DNA from: CAZLQG01 sp964561655
GTDB lineage: Bacteria; Patescibacteriota; Doudnabacteria; UBA920
Assembly: GCA_964561655.1 (NCBI GenBank)
Contig: CAZLQG010000001.1
Span: 12,614-76,613, forward strand
DNA: 64,000 bases
Direction of reading: 5' to 3'
Shown here: piece after piece, positions 7,323 to 14,266 of the stretch
How positions within the stretch are numbered: position 1 is the first letter of the stretch
Layout of the letters: every line of letters begins with the position of its first letter
The notes under the pieces: model-generated
What the model was told of the DNA's origin: nothing
Seen by the model: the letters and a program-made list of their open reading frames with translations, nothing else
Databases searched by the model: none
Program-made: the position numbers and the translations under genes

Positions 7323-7839
7323 AAAAAGAACCCCAGAACCAAAATAGGAAGCTCACAGCGACAAGCGGGCGCTGTGCCGGGCTCTGGGGGTCCATCATCC
7401 AATTCATTAGAATGACGGAGAAGGAACTTTTGGAAGGGACCGGCCGGAGGAGCGAACCGATCCCTACCATCCGGCGTGAGGGTAGTTTGGTCCAAAAGTT
7501 CGGACCGGACCCACACTGCCGAAACTCAAAATTCCGGCCCGCGGGGATGCGGAATTACGCCAGCTTGCCTGCCTGACCCCTGTTAGACAGACAAAACTGG
7601 CACTACCTTAAGGGACCGCCTCCCCGCGGGTTTCTTCCGACGCGTGCTTGCGGTTCCTCGCCGAGGGGCGAGGGAAGACACGACGAACGGAAATCGAAAA
7701 ATCTATCCTCCTTGGGAGGAGGGTCGGTTTGTGCACCACCTTAAGTGGCGTCCGATTTTGGAGTTGCCCCCGCGTGGTGGCAATTACCAAAAGTCTTCCC
7801 AACCGACCCTCAGAGAGCGGCGGAGAACCGCTCGGTAGG
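7321..7839 (-). ncRNA. Candidate large structured RNA B (about 519 nt), minus strand
   Basis: A minus-strand promoter (7846-7874) and a terminator at 7321-7389 (CCCCAGA/TCTGGGG followed by T7) bracket a GC-rich segment unlike its AT-rich surroundings. Nested helices include GGGTCGGTT/AACCGACCC (arms 7721-7730 and 7800-7809) closing a multi-branch domain, TTCCTCGCC/GGCGAGGGAA near 7653-7675, GCCAG/CTGGC near 7559-7603, AATTCCG/CGGAATT near 7530-7555, and an 11-bp GAACTTTTGGA/TCCAAAAGTTC helix (7424-7434 with 7491-7501). No long frame has a plausible protein. It is not tmRNA (no CCA end or T-arm), RNase P or SRP. I do not recognise the class. Confidence 0.6.
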
Positions 7840-7845
7840 ATTTAT

Positions 7846-7874
7846 ATTTTATCATATTTTTGTGGAATTTTCAA
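7846..7874 (-). promoter_or_regulatory. Promoter of candidate RNA B
   Basis: Minus-strand -35 TTGAAA (7869-7874) and -10 TAAAAT (7846-7851) with an exact 17-bp spacer, placed 7 nt before the GC-rich segment begins. Confidence 0.6.
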
Positions 7875-7875
7875 T

Positions 7876-7909
7876 AAAAAATATACCTATATTTATAGGT
7901 ATATTTTTT
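7876..7909. terminator. Terminator after tRNA-Glu
   Basis: ATATACCTAT (7881-7890) and ATAGGTATAT (7895-7904) form a perfect 10-bp stem with A5 on the left and T5 on the right. It directly follows the tRNA 3' end on the minus strand and separates the tRNA from the RNA B promoter. Confidence 0.85.
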
Positions 7910-7983
7910 GGTAGCCCATAGGAGAATCGAACTCCTGTTTGGTGGATGAGAACCACCTGTCCTAGCCACTAGACGAATGGGCC
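7909..7983 (-). tRNA. tRNA-Glu (anticodon CUC), CCA encoded
   Basis: Read on the minus strand, the sequence folds into a cloverleaf: acceptor GGCCCAT with ATGGGCT, D-arm with TAGTGGCTAG loop, anticodon stem GGTGG/CCACC around the loop TTCTCAT (anticodon CTC), and T-arm AGGAG-TTCGATT-CTCCT. The discriminator A and a genomically encoded CCA (7909-7911) follow. A terminator hairpin lies directly downstream. Confidence 0.95.
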
Positions 7984-8100
7984 ATTAGTCTAATTTGTCA
8001 TATAAGTCTTACTTATTTTATCAAATTATTTTGGTTTTTTCAATGGTTTATGGCATAATGTAATTAAATCCGAAATTCGAATATCGAAATCCGAAACAAA

Positions 8101-9318
8101 ATGCAAAAAAGGGTTTTAAAATTCCCCGAAGGCTTTCTATGGGGGGCGGCAACGGCCGCGCATCAAATTGAAGGCAATAACATCAATAGCGATTGGTGGG
8201 CGTGGGAGAACAGCATAAAGCGCCATAACCAACTCATCGCGCAGGGCAAAGAACCTAAAGAATTTGCAAGCGGACTGGCCTGCGATTCTTACAATCGCTA
8301 CGATGAAGATTTTGCTTTGGCCCAGCACTTAAACCACAACGCCCATAGGCTCTCTATAGAATGGGCGAGGATTGAACCAAGAGAGAATTATTTTGACGAA
8401 AAAGAGCTGGACCATTATGAAAAAGTCCTGCAATCCGCCAAGTTCCACGGGCTTACGACTTTTGTCACCCTACATCATTACACTAATCCTTTATGGTTTG
8501 CCAAAAAAGGCGGGTTTGTCAAAAAACAAAACATCAGTTATTTTTACCGGTTTGCCTGCAGAGCGGTTCTTAGGCTTTCCGAATACGTTGATTTTTGGCT
8601 GACTTTTAACGAACCTGAAGTTTATTCCAATTTGGGTTTCCTGCGGGGTAGGTATCCTCCGCAAATAAAAAGCATTCGCGCAACCTTCAGCGTGCTGAAG
8701 AATATTATTAAGGCGCATAATTTAGTGTGTGAGTTTATCCACCGCCAAACCCGTCAGTCCGTAAGCATGGCTTATCATCTTTCCGATTTGCAACCCACAG
8801 GTAGGCTTTCGCATTTAACTAGTGGGCTGGCGCATTATATTGCAAACGAATATACCCTGCGTCGCACCATTGAGTCTTGTGATTTTATCGGAGTAAATTA
8901 TTATTTTCACCACCACGTGGGTTTTTTTGGCAAGCGTCGGCACAGCTACAGCAGTCATGAAATTACCGATGTTGGCTGGGGGATTCATCCCGAAGGCCTG
9001 GAAAGAGTGTTGCTCAATTTGCGCCGCTATCATAAGCCGATTTATGTTATGGAAAGCGGCATAGCCGACGCTAAGGACACAAAACGGGAAAAATTCATTA
9101 AAGATCATTTATACTATCTGCATCGGGCAGTTCAGCAGGAGGCGGATGTGCGCAGCTATTTGTACTGGTCTTTAATTGATAATTTTGAATGGGATCAGGG
9201 GTTTGCTCCTAGATTCGGCTTAATAGAGATTGATCGTCAAGATTTGTTGCGGCGGCGTGTGCGTTATTCGGCTATAAAATACGCGGAAATCTGTAAAAAT
9301 AATTATATGGAGTACTAA
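8101..9318 (+). CDS. Glycoside hydrolase family 1 (beta-glycosidase)
   Basis: GH1 enzymes hydrolyse beta-glucosides or beta-galactosides with retention of configuration. The 405-residue protein starts with the typical FPEGFLWGAATAAHQIEG, has the acid/base Glu171 in TFNEPE and the nucleophile Glu318 in YVMESG, and the late WSLIDNFEWDQGF substrate-site loop. No signal peptide is present, so it is probably cytoplasmic. It is slightly shorter than most GH1 enzymes (about 440-470). A DMT transporter starts 4 nt after it, followed by a second glycosidase-like protein and a ROK kinase, consistent with sugar use or glycan turnover. Confidence 0.93.
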   Translation: MQKRVLKFPEGFLWGAATAAHQIEGNNINSDWWAWENSIKRHNQLIAQGKEPKEFASGLACDSYNRYDEDFALAQHLNHNAHRLSIEWARIEPRENYFDEKELDHYEKVLQSAKFHGLTTFVTLHHYTNPLWFAKKGGFVKKQNISYFYRFACRAVLRLSEYVDFWLTFNEPEVYSNLGFLRGRYPPQIKSIRATFSVLKNIIKAHNLVCEFIHRQTRQSVSMAYHLSDLQPTGRLSHLTSGLAHYIANEYTLRRTIESCDFIGVNYYFHHHVGFFGKRRHSYSSHEITDVGWGIHPEGLERVLLNLRRYHKPIYVMESGIADAKDTKREKFIKDHLYYLHRAVQQEADVRSYLYWSLIDNFEWDQGFAPRFGLIEIDRQDLLRRRVRYSAIKYAEICKNNYMEY

Positions 9319-9321
9319 GTT

Positions 9322-10257
9322 ATGTGGGTATTTTTGGCAGTAGGCGCTTATTTGCTTTTGGCCACCAATGGCGTTGCCGACAAATTCCTGCTTACCAAAT
9401 CGGTAAAGCATCCAATAGCTTACGCTTTTTACGTAGGGATCACAGGCCCTTTGACGTTTTTGCTTTCTTTGTTGGGTTTTGTAGGCACGTGGCTCCATTG
9501 GAGTTTTTTACAAACTGAATTCAGCTTTCAGCTGCTCTCTGTCGGCAACACGGCCGTGGCAATTTTAGGCGGGGTATGTTTCCCCTTAGCTTTGTATTTT
9601 TTATACAGAGCAACGCAGCAGACCAGCGTTTCGCGTATATTGCCCATTCAGGGCGGCTTGGTGCCGATTTTTACCCTGCTTTTGGCTTACGCAATTTTAG
9701 GCGAACGGCTAAGCCAAACGCAGCTTATGGCTTTTTTGTTTTTAGTTATTGGCGCTGTTCTAATTGCGTTTAAAAAAAAGGGCGGGCACTGGCACGCTCT
9801 GGCTTTTGGGAACGCGGTTATTGCTTCGCTGTTGTTTGCTGTTTCTTTGACACTGCAAAAATACGTATTTTTACATGTAAATTTTGCTTCCGGATTAATT
9901 TGGACCCGTTTAGGGTTTTTTGCGGCCTCGGTGAGCTTTTTAATTCCCTCGCAGTCGCGGCACTATATTTTTAACGCGCCAAAAGAAGTTTCTTCCGGAA
10001 GCAAGGCGGTTTATTTGGCAGCCAGAATTTCTGGAGGAGCTGCCGGCTTTTTGCAGAACTACGCCATTAAACTCGGCAGCGTTACGCTTGTTAACGCTCT
10101 GCAGGGCACGCAATATATGTTTTTGCTTGCGCTTACCAGCCTGCTTTCCATAAAATTCCCGAAGATTCTAAAAGAAAAAATTAACACCCGTACCATGGTG
10201 CAAAAAGTTTCCGCCGTGGTACTAATAAGTACCGGACTGCTTTTATTGGCTTTATAA
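9322..10257 (+). CDS. EamA/DMT-family transporter
   Basis: The 311-residue protein has about ten hydrophobic helices in two homologous halves (about 1-150 and 155-311), the EamA fold. The first half ends with PIFTLLLAYAILGERLSQTQ, the typical helix-4/5 signature with a conserved Glu. Substrates in this family vary (amino acids, nucleotide sugars, metabolites). Position between GH1 and a second glycosidase-like gene suggests a sugar-related solute, but this is only context. Confidence 0.85.
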   Translation: MWVFLAVGAYLLLATNGVADKFLLTKSVKHPIAYAFYVGITGPLTFLLSLLGFVGTWLHWSFLQTEFSFQLLSVGNTAVAILGGVCFPLALYFLYRATQQTSVSRILPIQGGLVPIFTLLLAYAILGERLSQTQLMAFLFLVIGAVLIAFKKKGGHWHALAFGNAVIASLLFAVSLTLQKYVFLHVNFASGLIWTRLGFFAASVSFLIPSQSRHYIFNAPKEVSSGSKAVYLAARISGGAAGFLQNYAIKLGSVTLVNALQGTQYMFLLALTSLLSIKFPKILKEKINTRTMVQKVSAVVLISTGLLLLAL

Positions 10258-10261
10258 AAAG

Positions 10262-10885
10262 ATGATAAAGACCGTGGGGAAAATTATTTTAGGGCTCTTA
10301 ATTGCCGTTATTGCGGCGTGTATTTACTTTTACGCGCGTTTTACTCCGGCAGAAAAATCGGTCTGGGGAGCAAGCTTTTCCCTTCCGCACGCGGAATACC
10401 TTGGCCTTGATTACAAACAGGTCTTTAACGACATTTTGTACGACCTCAAAGTAAAAAATTTGCGGCTCATGGCTTACTGGGAAACCATTGAGCCTAGGCA
10501 GGGNNNNNNNNNNNNNNNNNNNNNNNNNNNNNNNNNNNNNNNNNNNNNNNNNNNNNNNNNNNNNNNNNNNNNNNNNNNNNNNNNNNNNNNNNNNNNNNNN
10601 NNNTGGTACCGAGTCCAGGCCGGCATGGCGGAAAGTTTGACCAAAGTCAGGAGCGTGATTGGCGTGGAATTGCAGGCAGAACCGTGGTTTGAAAAAGATG
10701 TCTATGAAACCCCAATTGAAAGGCAGCTTGAGTTTATAAATGTGGATATTTTGAAGGATAATATAAAATATGCAAGCAAGGTAGGTTTCGGAGAAAATTA
10801 TCTTTGGGGCGCGGAATGGTGGTATTATATGAAAGAGCAGGGGCATCCGGAAATTTGGGAAACAGTAAAATCTTTATTTAATTAA
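10262..10885 (+). CDS. Membrane-anchored glycosidase-like (TIM-barrel) protein, interrupted by assembly gap
   Basis: The left part encodes an N-terminal anchor (about 5-25) and LRLMAYWETIEPRQG, typical of the first strands of a GH5/GH42-like barrel. The right part contains VELQAEPW and ENYLWGAEWWYYMK, the closing region of a family common in CPR genomes. 100 N (10504-10603) interrupt it. Complete homologues as I recall them are about 340-370 residues, so the real gap is probably several hundred nt and the 207-residue length is an artefact. Catalytic residues in the missing middle cannot be judged. Confidence 0.7.
   Translation: MIKTVGKIILGLLIAVIAACIYFYARFTPAEKSVWGASFSLPHAEYLGLDYKQVFNDILYDLKVKNLRLMAYWETIEPRQXXXXXXXXXXXXXXXXXXXXXXXXXXXXXXXXXXWYRVQAGMAESLTKVRSVIGVELQAEPWFEKDVYETPIERQLEFINVDILKDNIKYASKVGFGENYLWGAEWWYYMKEQGHPEIWETVKSLFN
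10504..10603. other. Scaffold gap of 100 N
   Basis: Exactly 100 N, the usual placeholder for unknown length, inside the glycosidase-like gene. Confidence 0.99.
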
Positions 10886-10889
10886 AAAT

Positions 10890-11666
10890 ATGGCAAAACA
10901 GGTTGTCGGCTTGGATATAGGAGGCACAAAAATCAGCGGGGTAGCTTTTGACGGTAAAAAAGTTGTTTCTGAAATTAAATTGCTCACCCCCGGAAAATTG
11001 GGAGAATTTAAAATTGTGCTTAAAGAGATGATTTTATATTTGGTGCAGAAGGAAAAACACGCCGCAATTGGCGTTGCCGTAGCCGGGGTGGTAAACAGAA
11101 AAAAAGGCTCAGTAATTTATTCCCCGAATCTGCAGATGGTTAACGGTTTTAATTTTGTGAAGTTTTTTAAAACTTTGGGATTTAGCCGGGTCAAAGTAGA
11201 AAACGACGCCAACTGTTTTGCGTTGGCGGAGAGCCGTGTCGGACAGGGGAAAAAATTTGGAAGTTCAGCGGGAATCACTTTAGGCACCGGGTTGGGCGGA
11301 GGCATTATTATTAACTGTAACTTGTACCTTGGCGCTCATGGCAGTGCGGGAGAGCCTGGGCATATGCTGGCTGACGAAAAATTGACTTACGAAAAGCGCT
11401 TTCAAATGTTTAAAAGTAAGGATGACTGGAAGAGGGTAGGGAAATTATTAGGTAGGTTGACGGCTGATATTTTGAACCTTTTGGATTTGGAAGCAATTAT
11501 TTTAGGCGGGAGCGTCGGGAAAAAATTTGGCAAGCACGTTATTCCTGTAGCATTAGCAGAAACAAAAAAGCATTTATTAAATAAAAATCTGTCACCAAAA
11601 ATTTATATTTCAAAACTAAAACACGCCGGGGCCATAGGAGCGGCGCTTTTATGGGAGAATAAATGA
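10890..11666 (+). CDS. ROK-family sugar kinase (glucokinase-like)
   Basis: ROK proteins phosphorylate glucose or related sugars with ATP, or act as regulators. The 258-residue protein has the phosphate-1 motif DIGGTKISG (about 9-17), Asp106 in ENDANCFALAE as catalytic base, and GTGLGGGII. The conserved GEPGH histidine is present, but the CXCGXXGCXE zinc motif that normally follows is missing, replaced by a shorter segment. There is no HTH, so kinase is more likely than repressor. It is the fourth gene of the sugar cluster and its stop overlaps the start of the lipoprotein gene. Confidence 0.88.
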   Translation: MAKQVVGLDIGGTKISGVAFDGKKVVSEIKLLTPGKLGEFKIVLKEMILYLVQKEKHAAIGVAVAGVVNRKKGSVIYSPNLQMVNGFNFVKFFKTLGFSRVKVENDANCFALAESRVGQGKKFGSSAGITLGTGLGGGIIINCNLYLGAHGSAGEPGHMLADEKLTYEKRFQMFKSKDDWKRVGKLLGRLTADILNLLDLEAIILGGSVGKKFGKHVIPVALAETKKHLLNKNLSPKIYISKLKHAGAIGAALLWENK

Positions 11667-11785
11667 AAAAGATAATTTTAATGTTTTTGTCTTTTTTACT
11701 GCTTGCCGCGGGCTGCCAGATTGTTGAACTAAAAAAAGAAGTCCCTTCTTCGCCGAAAGAATCTTATATGCAGCTTCCTAAATAA
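11663..11785 (+). CDS. Very small lipoprotein (40 residues)
   Basis: The ATG at 11663 overlaps the ROK stop in an ATGA junction. The product begins MKKIILMFLSFLLLAAGC: a charged start, hydrophobic core and the lipobox LAAGC with lipidated Cys18, then 22 polar residues. An Lgt is encoded at 16967. Such minilipoproteins can be entry-exclusion, lysis or envelope-spacer proteins; no family is recognised. A strong terminator overlaps its stop codon. Confidence 0.75.
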   Translation: MKKIILMFLSFLLLAAGCQIVELKKEVPSSPKESYMQLPK

Positions 11786-11815
11786 ACCCTAGGCCAAAGG
11801 CCTAGGGTTTATTTT
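11783..11815. terminator. Terminator of the sugar cluster
   Basis: TAAACCCTAGGCC and GGCCTAGGGTTTA form a perfect 13-bp stem with a 3-nt loop, then ATTTT. It lies between the converging lipoprotein gene and scpB. Confidence 0.92.
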
Positions 11816-11837
11816 AAGTGTGGTGAAAAATTTTTTA

Positions 11838-12458
11838 TTATTCTTCTTTTTCTGTTTGCGGGCTTGAAAGATGGTTTTCATTTGAATCCTGGGAGACCTC
11901 TTGGTATTGCGGTTCTTCTTGGAAATGCGGTGTTTCGGGCAGTTTTACCTGCGCAACCAATTCTTCAAAACTCGGTAAGTCCTTTATTGAATTTAATCCT
12001 AGATGCATAAGGAATTCCGTGGTGGTTTGGTATAAAAAGCTTCTATGGTCAGAAGGGTTGAGAGTCTTTTCAATCAGCCCCCGCATCAGTAAAATTCTCA
12101 GGCTATACTGCGAATTTACGCCTCTTATAGCTTCAATTTCCGCCTTGGAAATCGGCTGGCGGTAGGCGACAATGGCTAAAACTTCCACGGAGGCGTCGGT
12201 AAGCTTTTCTCTCAGCTCCGCGTTTAGGAAATTTTTTACGACCGTGGAATTTTCGCTGCTACTGGCCAACTGGTATTCGCCGTTGTTTTCCAGTAAGACA
12301 ATCCCGGAATTTTTCTTTTCCTCTGCTAATTTATCAAGCGCGGTTTTAATTAAGCCTGGGTCTTGGTTCAAAATTCCGACAAAATCCTTTAATTTCAAAG
12401 GCTTGTGTGCAACAAATAAAATGCTTTCAATTTGGCTTTTTAACTTCCCGGGCTCCAT
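11838..12458 (-). CDS. scpB: Segregation and condensation protein B
   Basis: ScpB is the winged-helix subunit that binds ScpA in the SMC-ScpAB complex for chromosome segregation. Starting at the ATG at 12458 gives 206 residues, with KSQIESILFVAHKPL at the start and VLAIVAYRQPISKAEIEAIRGVN, the family signature of the second winged helix. A longer frame to 12566 exists but runs over the preceding gene and adds unrelated sequence. The start overlaps the end of the 78-residue gene by 19 bp. The C-terminal 30 residues are Gln/Glu-rich. Confidence 0.93.
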   Translation of the reverse strand: MEPGKLKSQIESILFVAHKPLKLKDFVGILNQDPGLIKTALDKLAEEKKNSGIVLLENNGEYQLASSSENSTVVKNFLNAELREKLTDASVEVLAIVAYRQPISKAEIEAIRGVNSQYSLRILLMRGLIEKTLNPSDHRSFLYQTTTEFLMHLGLNSIKDLPSFEELVAQVKLPETPHFQEEPQYQEVSQDSNENHLSSPQTEKEE

Positions 12459-12676
12459 ATGATGTAAATTCCTATTAAGATTAATACTAAAGCATAAAGT
12501 AAAATTGTGGGCTTTCTGCCAAGAATTGTTTTTCCTATCTTCTCGGCAGAAGGCGGTTTTACCCAACCGTTTTTTACTAAGTATCCCAAACTTGCGTTAT
12601 AAATTTTATCTATAGCCAGCGAGCCGTAAGCAAGTCCTAGGAGTATAAACAGACTTCCAATTAAGTTTCGGTTCAT
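12440..12676 (-). CDS. Small two-helix membrane protein between scpA and scpB
   Basis: The 78-residue protein has one hydrophobic helix near residues 5-22 and one near 57-74, with a polar middle containing KNGWVKPPSAEKIGK. It overlaps scpA by 4 nt (ATGA) and scpB by 19 nt, so the three are translationally coupled. Its invariant placement would suggest a link to chromosome segregation at the membrane, but no function is known to me. Confidence 0.72.
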   Translation of the reverse strand: MNRNLIGSLFILLGLAYGSLAIDKIYNASLGYLVKNGWVKPPSAEKIGKTILGRKPTILLYALVLILIGIYIIWSPGS

Positions 12677-13398
12677 TGCGGGTTTTCCTCGTGATTTTTT
12701 TTGATAATTACATCGGCAAATAAGTTTTCCTGCTGGGCGACAAAGATTTTTTGTTTTATAAGTTCTAATAACGCGAGGAAGGTTATAATAATTTCCGATT
12801 TGTTTTTTGCGGTTTTAAGAAGCTCGGAAAGCTTGGTTTCCACTTGTTTGCCCAAAAGCGTCTGTAAATGGTCAATTTTTTCCTGAATAGAAATTGCTTC
12901 TTTAACTTTGGCCTTGGGCAGGTTGTCAAGCTCTTTAAGGCCTTTGATTATGTTTAAAATTGCGTTATGTAAGGTTTTGGCATTAAGTTCGGGATCGGGG
13001 TAGAAATTTATTTTTTGCTCAAATGTTAAGCTTTTAACAAAACTTTGCTTTCTGCGGTTGTCCAACCGTTTTAAAAACTTAGCTACTTCCTTGAACTGTT
13101 TGTACAGAATTAATTTGGCTTCCAAGTCTATAACATCTTCCTCTTCTTCGTCTTCCAGTTCTAAAGTTGGAAGAATGGCTTTAGATTTAATGACCAAGAG
13201 TTTGGCGGCAATGGTTAAATAGTCGGCAATCACCGTGGGGTCAATTTTTTCCAATTGCCTGATGTATTGCAAAAATTGCTCGGTCACTTCCGCCAAGGCA
13301 ATTTGGGTTATGTCCAGCTTGCGTTCTTCTATCAGCGATAGCAGCAAGTCAAGCGGCCCTTCAAAATTTTTAGTTTTTGTTTGGAGCATTTTATACAC
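12673..13398 (-). CDS. scpA: Segregation and condensation protein A
   Basis: ScpA is the kleisin that bridges the SMC ATPase heads. The 241-residue protein has the N-terminal signature FEGPLDLLLSLIEERKLDITQI, the LVIKSKAILP helix, an acidic central linker (EDEEEEDV) and the C-terminal winged-helix region (FLALLELIKQKIFVAQQ). Length is normal. It is the fourth gene of a minus-strand operon headed by aspS. The preferred start may be the internal Met4. Confidence 0.95.
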   Translation of the reverse strand: MYKMLQTKTKNFEGPLDLLLSLIEERKLDITQIALAEVTEQFLQYIRQLEKIDPTVIADYLTIAAKLLVIKSKAILPTLELEDEEEEDVIDLEAKLILYKQFKEVAKFLKRLDNRRKQSFVKSLTFEQKINFYPDPELNAKTLHNAILNIIKGLKELDNLPKAKVKEAISIQEKIDHLQTLLGKQVETKLSELLKTAKNKSEIIITFLALLELIKQKIFVAQQENLFADVIIKKNHEENPQ

Positions 13399-13422
13399 CC
13401 CCTCCTGGTTTGAGAGGAGGAT

Positions 13423-13953
13423 TTACCTTTTTGATTTCGAGAAAAGGCCCTTTATTGGGTTTACGAGCTTTTCAAAGTCTTTGGTGCTGATTTCCACACT
13501 GTGGGTAAAACTGCCCGCGGAAGCCACCATTTTTTTGGCTTTGGCAATATTTTTATCCAGTAGCGTCTGGACTTTAAAAAGTTGCCCGAATGGATGCAGC
13601 AGCCCCACTTTAGTTTTTAAATATTTTTCTATATCTTTTTCTTTTGCGAGTGAAACTTTCTTTGCCTTAAGCGCTTTTTTGATGCCATTTAGGTCTACGT
13701 ATTTTCCCGCTGGGAGCACTATCAGCGCCCAGGAATAACCCGCCTTGCCTCCAGCAACGCGAGGCAGGTCTACTTTAATCAAAACCACCTTGGCAATTTC
13801 GCCAAGCCTTTTTTTGGTGGTCGCGCCTACATCGTGCGCCGTGTAAACTAATTTGTGTTCAATTAAATTATATTTAACCTTTGCGCCATCAAGCAGTTTG
13901 GTAATTTGATTTTTTAGCTGTTTGATTGGCTTTTGAACTTTTTTCTTTGGCAT
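13423..13953 (-). CDS. YbaK/ProX-like aminoacyl-tRNA deacylase domain protein
   Basis: YbaK-fold proteins hydrolyse mischarged tRNAs such as Cys-tRNA(Pro) or Ala-tRNA(Pro). The 176-residue protein has a Lys-rich start, then YTAHDVGATTKKRLGEIAKVVLIK, matching the family's first helix and strand with the conserved Lys, and VGLLHPFGQLF, matching the GxxxPFG substrate loop. The placement downstream of aspS fits translational quality control. Substrate specificity cannot be read from sequence. Confidence 0.85.
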   Translation of the reverse strand: MPKKKVQKPIKQLKNQITKLLDGAKVKYNLIEHKLVYTAHDVGATTKKRLGEIAKVVLIKVDLPRVAGGKAGYSWALIVLPAGKYVDLNGIKKALKAKKVSLAKEKDIEKYLKTKVGLLHPFGQLFKVQTLLDKNIAKAKKMVASAGSFTHSVEISTKDFEKLVNPIKGLFSKSKR

Positions 13954-14003
13954 AATAGAAAATTAAAAATTAAAATTGAAAAATTACAATTCAAAATTCA
14001 AAA

Positions 14004-14252
14004 TTATTCTTTTTCCAATTTTTCTACTTTGCTTTTAAATTCACCAAATTCTGTAAGGTGCGTGCCGTCTTTTATATGCATAGCTACGAAAGATACTTGC
14101 CTTAGTAAGTCTAAAATTGTTTTTATTTTAGGATTTGGAGGTCGCAATCGACCGTGAAGAGCCTCTAATCGATCTTCTAGAGTTTCTAATACCTGGAGTT
14201 TTTCTTCTGCTTCTGAGTTTGAGACATACTCTGGATTGTAATACCTACTCAT
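14004..14252 (-). CDS. Small hypothetical protein after aspS
   Basis: The 82-residue protein is charged and probably helical, with a Glu/Leu-rich stretch (about 13-36) that could form a coiled coil, and no Cys or signal peptide. It starts 14 nt after the aspS stop in the same operon. No family is recognised; the composition matches real host genes. Confidence 0.6.
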   Translation of the reverse strand: MSRYYNPEYVSNSEAEEKLQVLETLEDRLEALHGRLRPPNPKIKTILDLLRQVSFVAMHIKDGTHLTEFGEFKSKVEKLEKE

Positions 14253-14266
14253 AGATTTGAAGTTAA

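Noticed and set aside
7608..7802. 64-codon frames on both strands in the GC-rich segment
   Set aside because: They follow the inverted-repeat helices of RNA B, lack ribosome-binding sites and show Arg/Pro-rich antisense-like composition.
7321..7839. RNA B as tmRNA
   Set aside because: No tRNA-like ends, no T-arm with TTCGA, no CCA, and no tag frame ending in Ala-Ala before a stop.
11838..12566. Longer scpB start at 12566
   Set aside because: The extra 36 codons run over the preceding membrane gene and do not match ScpB; the ATG at 12458 gives the usual length.
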